Assembly: GCA_022511355.1 (NCBI GenBank)
Contig: JAFLRS010000027.1
Coordinates: 1-16,370, forward strand
Direction: 5' to 3'
Length of the DNA stretch: 16,370 nt
Source of the DNA: Alistipes sp.
GTDB lineage: Bacteria; Bacteroidota; Bacteroidia; Bacteroidales; Rikenellaceae
The notes beneath the pieces are model-generated. The model was not told where the DNA came from. It saw nothing but the letters and a program-made list of their open reading frames with translations, and did no database searches. Position numbers and translations under genes: made by a program. How positions within the stretch are numbered: the first letter of the stretch is position 1; every line of letters starts with the position of its first letter. This document shows positions 13,400 through 16,370 of this stretch, piece after piece.

Positions 13400-16243
13400 A
13401 TGATGATTAAGGAAAACGACTCTGTTGAGATATTGGGTGCGCGCGTCCACAATCTTAAGAATGTGGATGTTACGATTCCGCGCGACAAACTGGTGGTGAT
13501 TACGGGTTTGTCGGGTTCGGGCAAGTCTTCGCTTGCTTTCGATACGATATATGCCGAGGGTCAGCGGCGTTACATGGAGACTCTCTCCACTTATGCGCGT
13601 CAGTTTGTGGGGACGATGGAGCGTCCGGAGGTGGACAAGATTACCGGATTGAGTCCTGTCGTTGCCATCGAGCAGAAGACCACCAACCGCAATCCCCGTT
13701 CGACGGTTGGGACCGTGACCGAGATAAACGATTTTTTGCGACTGCTCTATGCCCGGGCTTCGAGGGCCTATTCGCCTGCCACGGGCGAGGAGATGGTGCA
13801 TTATAGCGACGAGCAGATATGTTCGCTGATTATCGGGGCCTATTCGGAGCGCAAGGTGGCGCTGCTGGCTCCGATAGTAAAGGGTCGGAAGGGTCATTAT
13901 CGCGAGCTTTTCGAGTCGTTGGCGAAGAAGGGTTACATTTATGCCCGCATCGACGGAGAGATTCGCGAATTTTCTTCGGGCGAGCGTCTCGACCGATACA
14001 AGATACATACGATAGACCTTGTAATCGACCGTCTGCGGGTTTCGGAGTCGATGCGCGAGCGCATCATGACTTCGCTTGCCGAGACTATGCGTCAGGGCAA
14101 GGGCACTATGGCGCTGTTCGACTACGAATCGGGCGATTTGCGCTATTATTCGCGCCATCTGATGTGTCCGGTGACGGGTGTGGCGTATGAGGAGCCTGCG
14201 CCTCATACTTTTTCGTTCAATTCGCCGAAGGGGGCCTGTCCGCATTGCAACGGTTTGGGCGAGGAGGCTGTTTTCGACATTCGCAAGCTGATTCCGGACC
14301 CTTCGCTTTCGATAGCGGAAGGCGGAGTGGAGCCGTTGGGACCCCGCCGCAACAATATGCTTTTTGCGATGTTGGAGGGTATAGCCCGCCGATACGATTT
14401 TTCTTTGGATGATCCGGTGTCGGGGATTTCTGAGGCTGGTCTCAATGCGGTGTTGTACGGCGATTCCGAGCCGATGACTGTCGATACTTCGGAGTTTACA
14501 TATTCGGGCGGCGGCCGTCGTTTGGTCACGTGGGAGGGTATAGCCGAATATCTTTATGCGACTGCGGACGACGATAATTCCAAACGCGGTGAGAAGTGGC
14601 GGGAGCAGTTTCTTGTTTATAAGCCGTGTTCGGTTTGCGGCGGTTCCCGGCTTAAGGAGGAGGCGTTGCAGTTCAAAATCGGCGGAAAGAATATAGCGGA
14701 GGTTTCGGCGATGTCGATTACGCGTTTTTCGGAGTGGATGACCGGCATCGAGAGTTATATGTCTCCGAAGGAGCAGCGCATAGCGCGTGATATAATCAAG
14801 GAGATACGCGAGCGGTTGCGTTTTCTGACCGAGGTAGGGTTGGGATATTTGTCGTTGTCGCGAGCGTCGCGGACGCTTTCGGGCGGCGAGGCTCAGCGCA
14901 TACGGTTGGCGACCCAGATAGGCTCCAAATTGGTGAATGTGCTTTATATACTGGACGAGCCGAGTATCGGATTGCATCAGCGCGATAACGGCCGGTTGAT
15001 ACGCAGTTTGCAGAATTTGCGTGATGCGGGCAATTCGGTGATAGTGGTGGAGCATGACGAGGATATGATGCGTGCGGCGGATTTCATTGTGGATGTAGGG
15101 CCGCTTGCCGGCCGCAAGGGCGGACATATAACGGCGGCGGGAACGCTTGACGACATACTTGCTTCGGGGTCGATAACGGCCGATTATCTTACGGGTCGCC
15201 GGAAGATAGCGGTTCCCGAGAGTATCCGCGAGGGTAGCGGCGAGAGCATTGTGATACGAGGCGCGCGCGGCAATAATCTTAAGGACATAACGGTTGAATT
15301 TCCTTTGGGCAAGTTCATATGCGTGACGGGGGTGAGCGGTTCGGGAAAATCGACGCTTGTGAACGGCACTTTGCGTCCGATATTGAGTCGCGAGTTGTAC
15401 CGTTCGCTGGACCGTCCGCTCGAGTACGATTCGGTGGAGGGTGTGAGCAATATCGACAAGTTGGTGGTTGTGGACCAGTCGCCGATAGGTCGTACACCTC
15501 GCAGCAATCCTGCTACGTATTCCAATGTATTTGCCGATATCCGCAAGTTGTTCGAGGCGACGCCTGACGCGCAGATTCGGGGCTTCAAGGCGGGTCGTTT
15601 CTCTTTCAATGTGAAGGGCGGCCGATGTGAGGAGTGCCGCGGGGCGGGTGTGCAGACGATTGAGATGAATTTTTTGCCCGACGTGTATGTACGCTGCAAG
15701 GCGTGCGGCGGCAACCGATATAATCGCGAGACGCTGGAGGTTAAGTATAAGGGGAAGAACATCAACGAGGTGTTGAACATGACGGTGAACATGGCGGTTG
15801 AGTTTTTCGAGAGCATTCCGGCGATACATCAGAAGTTGAAGGCTATTCAGGATGTGGGATTGGGATATCTTACGTTGGGTCAGCCGTGTACTACGCTGTC
15901 GGGCGGAGAGTGTCAGCGTTTGAAGCTTTCGAGCGAGTTGTCGAAGCGCGATACGGGCCGGACGCTGTATATTTTGGATGAGCCGACCACGGGTTTGCAT
16001 TTTGAGGATATCCGTCAGTTGTTGGAGGTATTGGCGAAGCTTGTGGACAGGGGTAATACGGCGATAGTTATCGAGCATAATCCGGATGTGATCAAGGTTG
16101 CGGATCACATTATCGACATTGGGCCGGAGGGCGGCGAGGAAGGCGGCAGGATAGTAGCTGTGGGTACTCCGTCGGAGATTGCGGGATGTGCAGAGAGTTA
16201 TACGGGCAGGTATTTGCGTCGTTATTTTTGTTCGGAGGAATAG
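13400..16243 (+). CDS. uvrA: Excinuclease ABC subunit A (UvrA)
   Basis: UvrA finds DNA damage with UvrB and loads it for UvrC incision. The 947 residues fit the usual length of about 940. It is a tandem ABC ATPase. Half one has Walker A GLSGSGKSS (36-44), signature TLSGGEAQR (492-500) and Walker B LYILDEPS (515-522). Half two has GVSGSGKST (644-652), TLSGGECQR (832-840) and LYILDEPT (856-863). The C-terminal zinc module is complete (C743, C746, C766, C769), and another CxxC is at 410/413. In the first zinc module the usual CxxC is C256-P-V-T259, so one ligand Cys is Thr, while C280/C283 remain. The start follows the permease stop by 11 bp; a second in-frame ATG is the next codon. It could be read from the permease promoter and an internal one. 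Confidence 0.98.
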   Translation: MMIKENDSVEILGARVHNLKNVDVTIPRDKLVVITGLSGSGKSSLAFDTIYAEGQRRYMETLSTYARQFVGTMERPEVDKITGLSPVVAIEQKTTNRNPRSTVGTVTEINDFLRLLYARASRAYSPATGEEMVHYSDEQICSLIIGAYSERKVALLAPIVKGRKGHYRELFESLAKKGYIYARIDGEIREFSSGERLDRYKIHTIDLVIDRLRVSESMRERIMTSLAETMRQGKGTMALFDYESGDLRYYSRHLMCPVTGVAYEEPAPHTFSFNSPKGACPHCNGLGEEAVFDIRKLIPDPSLSIAEGGVEPLGPRRNNMLFAMLEGIARRYDFSLDDPVSGISEAGLNAVLYGDSEPMTVDTSEFTYSGGGRRLVTWEGIAEYLYATADDDNSKRGEKWREQFLVYKPCSVCGGSRLKEEALQFKIGGKNIAEVSAMSITRFSEWMTGIESYMSPKEQRIARDIIKEIRERLRFLTEVGLGYLSLSRASRTLSGGEAQRIRLATQIGSKLVNVLYILDEPSIGLHQRDNGRLIRSLQNLRDAGNSVIVVEHDEDMMRAADFIVDVGPLAGRKGGHITAAGTLDDILASGSITADYLTGRRKIAVPESIREGSGESIVIRGARGNNLKDITVEFPLGKFICVTGVSGSGKSTLVNGTLRPILSRELYRSLDRPLEYDSVEGVSNIDKLVVVDQSPIGRTPRSNPATYSNVFADIRKLFEATPDAQIRGFKAGRFSFNVKGGRCEECRGAGVQTIEMNFLPDVYVRCKACGGNRYNRETLEVKYKGKNINEVLNMTVNMAVEFFESIPAIHQKLKAIQDVGLGYLTLGQPCTTLSGGECQRLKLSSELSKRDTGRTLYILDEPTTGLHFEDIRQLLEVLAKLVDRGNTAIVIEHNPDVIKVADHIIDIGPEGGEEGGRIVAVGTPSEIAGCAESYTGRYLRRYFCSEE

Positions 16244-16263
16244 GTAAATTCAGAAATTAGTTA

Positions 16264-16271
16264 TATATTTG
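16264..16271 (+). promoter_or_regulatory. -7-like element TATATTTG downstream of uvrA
   Basis: TATATTTG followed by CAGG matches the Bacteroidetes -7 box and lies 52 bases before the next start codon. No TTTG is seen 19-21 bp upstream, so the match is partial. I see no terminator hairpin between uvrA and this element. Confidence 0.45.
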
Positions 16272-16322
16272 CAGGCCGAAGTTGCCCGATGGAGGTGTGG
16301 TTTCGGACAGAAAAGAGGAGAG

Positions 16323-16370
16323 ATGCAGGAGTGGTTGAACTGGCCCGCCTGGAAAGCGAGTAAACGTCAA
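16323..16370 (+). CDS. Start of an unidentified gene (3' end outside window)
   Basis: Only 16 codons are visible (MQEWLNWPAWKASKRQ), open to the window edge. An AGAGGAGAG sequence sits just before the ATG, an unusually good Shine-Dalgarno match for this phylum. An alternative ATG at 16290 in another frame gives only 24 codons. I do not recognise the product; the reading is supported by the ribosome site and the upstream TATATTTG box alone. Confidence 0.45.
   Translation, partial: MQEWLNWPAWKASKRQ

Noticed and set aside
13262..16108. A 948-codon open frame on the minus strand, antisense to uvrA
   Set aside because: Its product is a low-complexity mix rich in Arg, His, Leu and Ile with no domain pattern, and it mirrors the codon bias of uvrA, whose zinc and ATPase motifs are unambiguous on the plus strand.
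16290..16364. A 24-codon frame starting MEVWFRTEKRR
   Set aside because: It ends inside the window, has no ribosome site, and overlaps the better-supported start at 16323.
1..16370. Search for tRNA, rRNA, CRISPR arrays, insertion sequences or prophage genes
   Set aside because: No cloverleaf, repeat-spacer pattern, transposase motif or paired terminal repeat was seen; the window is packed with ordinary coding genes.

Overview
The window looks like Bacteroidales chromosome. It carries a SusC/SusD pair, a FecR-type anti-sigma factor, a Bacteroidetes-type ECF sigma factor, several lipoproteins with BACON or DUF1735 domains, and promoters of the TAnnTTTG class. Moderate GC and the overall style would suit Rikenellaceae (Alistipes-like), but the family assignment is only a guess.

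Positions 1-10850 form one polysaccharide utilisation locus (PUL). Reading down the minus strand from 10013 to 1, it encodes a FecR anti-sigma factor, a SusC-like TonB-dependent transporter with an N-terminal STN domain, a SusD-like lipoprotein, a GH18-like lipoprotein whose four catalytic acidic positions are all replaced, a DUF1735-LamG lipoprotein, and a BACON-BACON-DUF1735-GH18 lipoprotein cut by the window edge. This order resembles the high-mannose N-glycan locus BT3983-BT3987 of Bacteroides thetaiotaomicron as I remember it. The likely scheme is as follows. The surface GH18 endo-beta-N-acetylglucosaminidase frees N-glycans from glycoproteins. The three lipoproteins capture the glycans and SusC/SusD import them. 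The STN domain signals through FecR to release the ECF sigma factor, which switches on the operon. The ECF gene lies divergently (10296-10850) behind a textbook Bacteroidetes promoter and ends at a perfect 15-bp hairpin terminator.

Positions 10911-12517 (minus strand) hold a two-gene unit whose reading frames overlap by four bases: a CvfB-like S1 RNA-binding protein and a class I SAM methyltransferase. Positions 12600-16243 (plus strand) hold a TauE/SafE-family membrane permease followed by uvrA, the nucleotide-excision-repair ATPase. The last 127 bases hold a -7-like element and the first 16 codons of an unidentified gene.

I see no RNA genes, insertion sequences, CRISPR arrays or phage genes. 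The most interesting points are the fully degenerate GH18 paralogue beside an active-looking one, a nine-base homopolymer inside susC, and the unusual divergent layout of sigma and anti-sigma genes. None of these amounts to a clearly new system.
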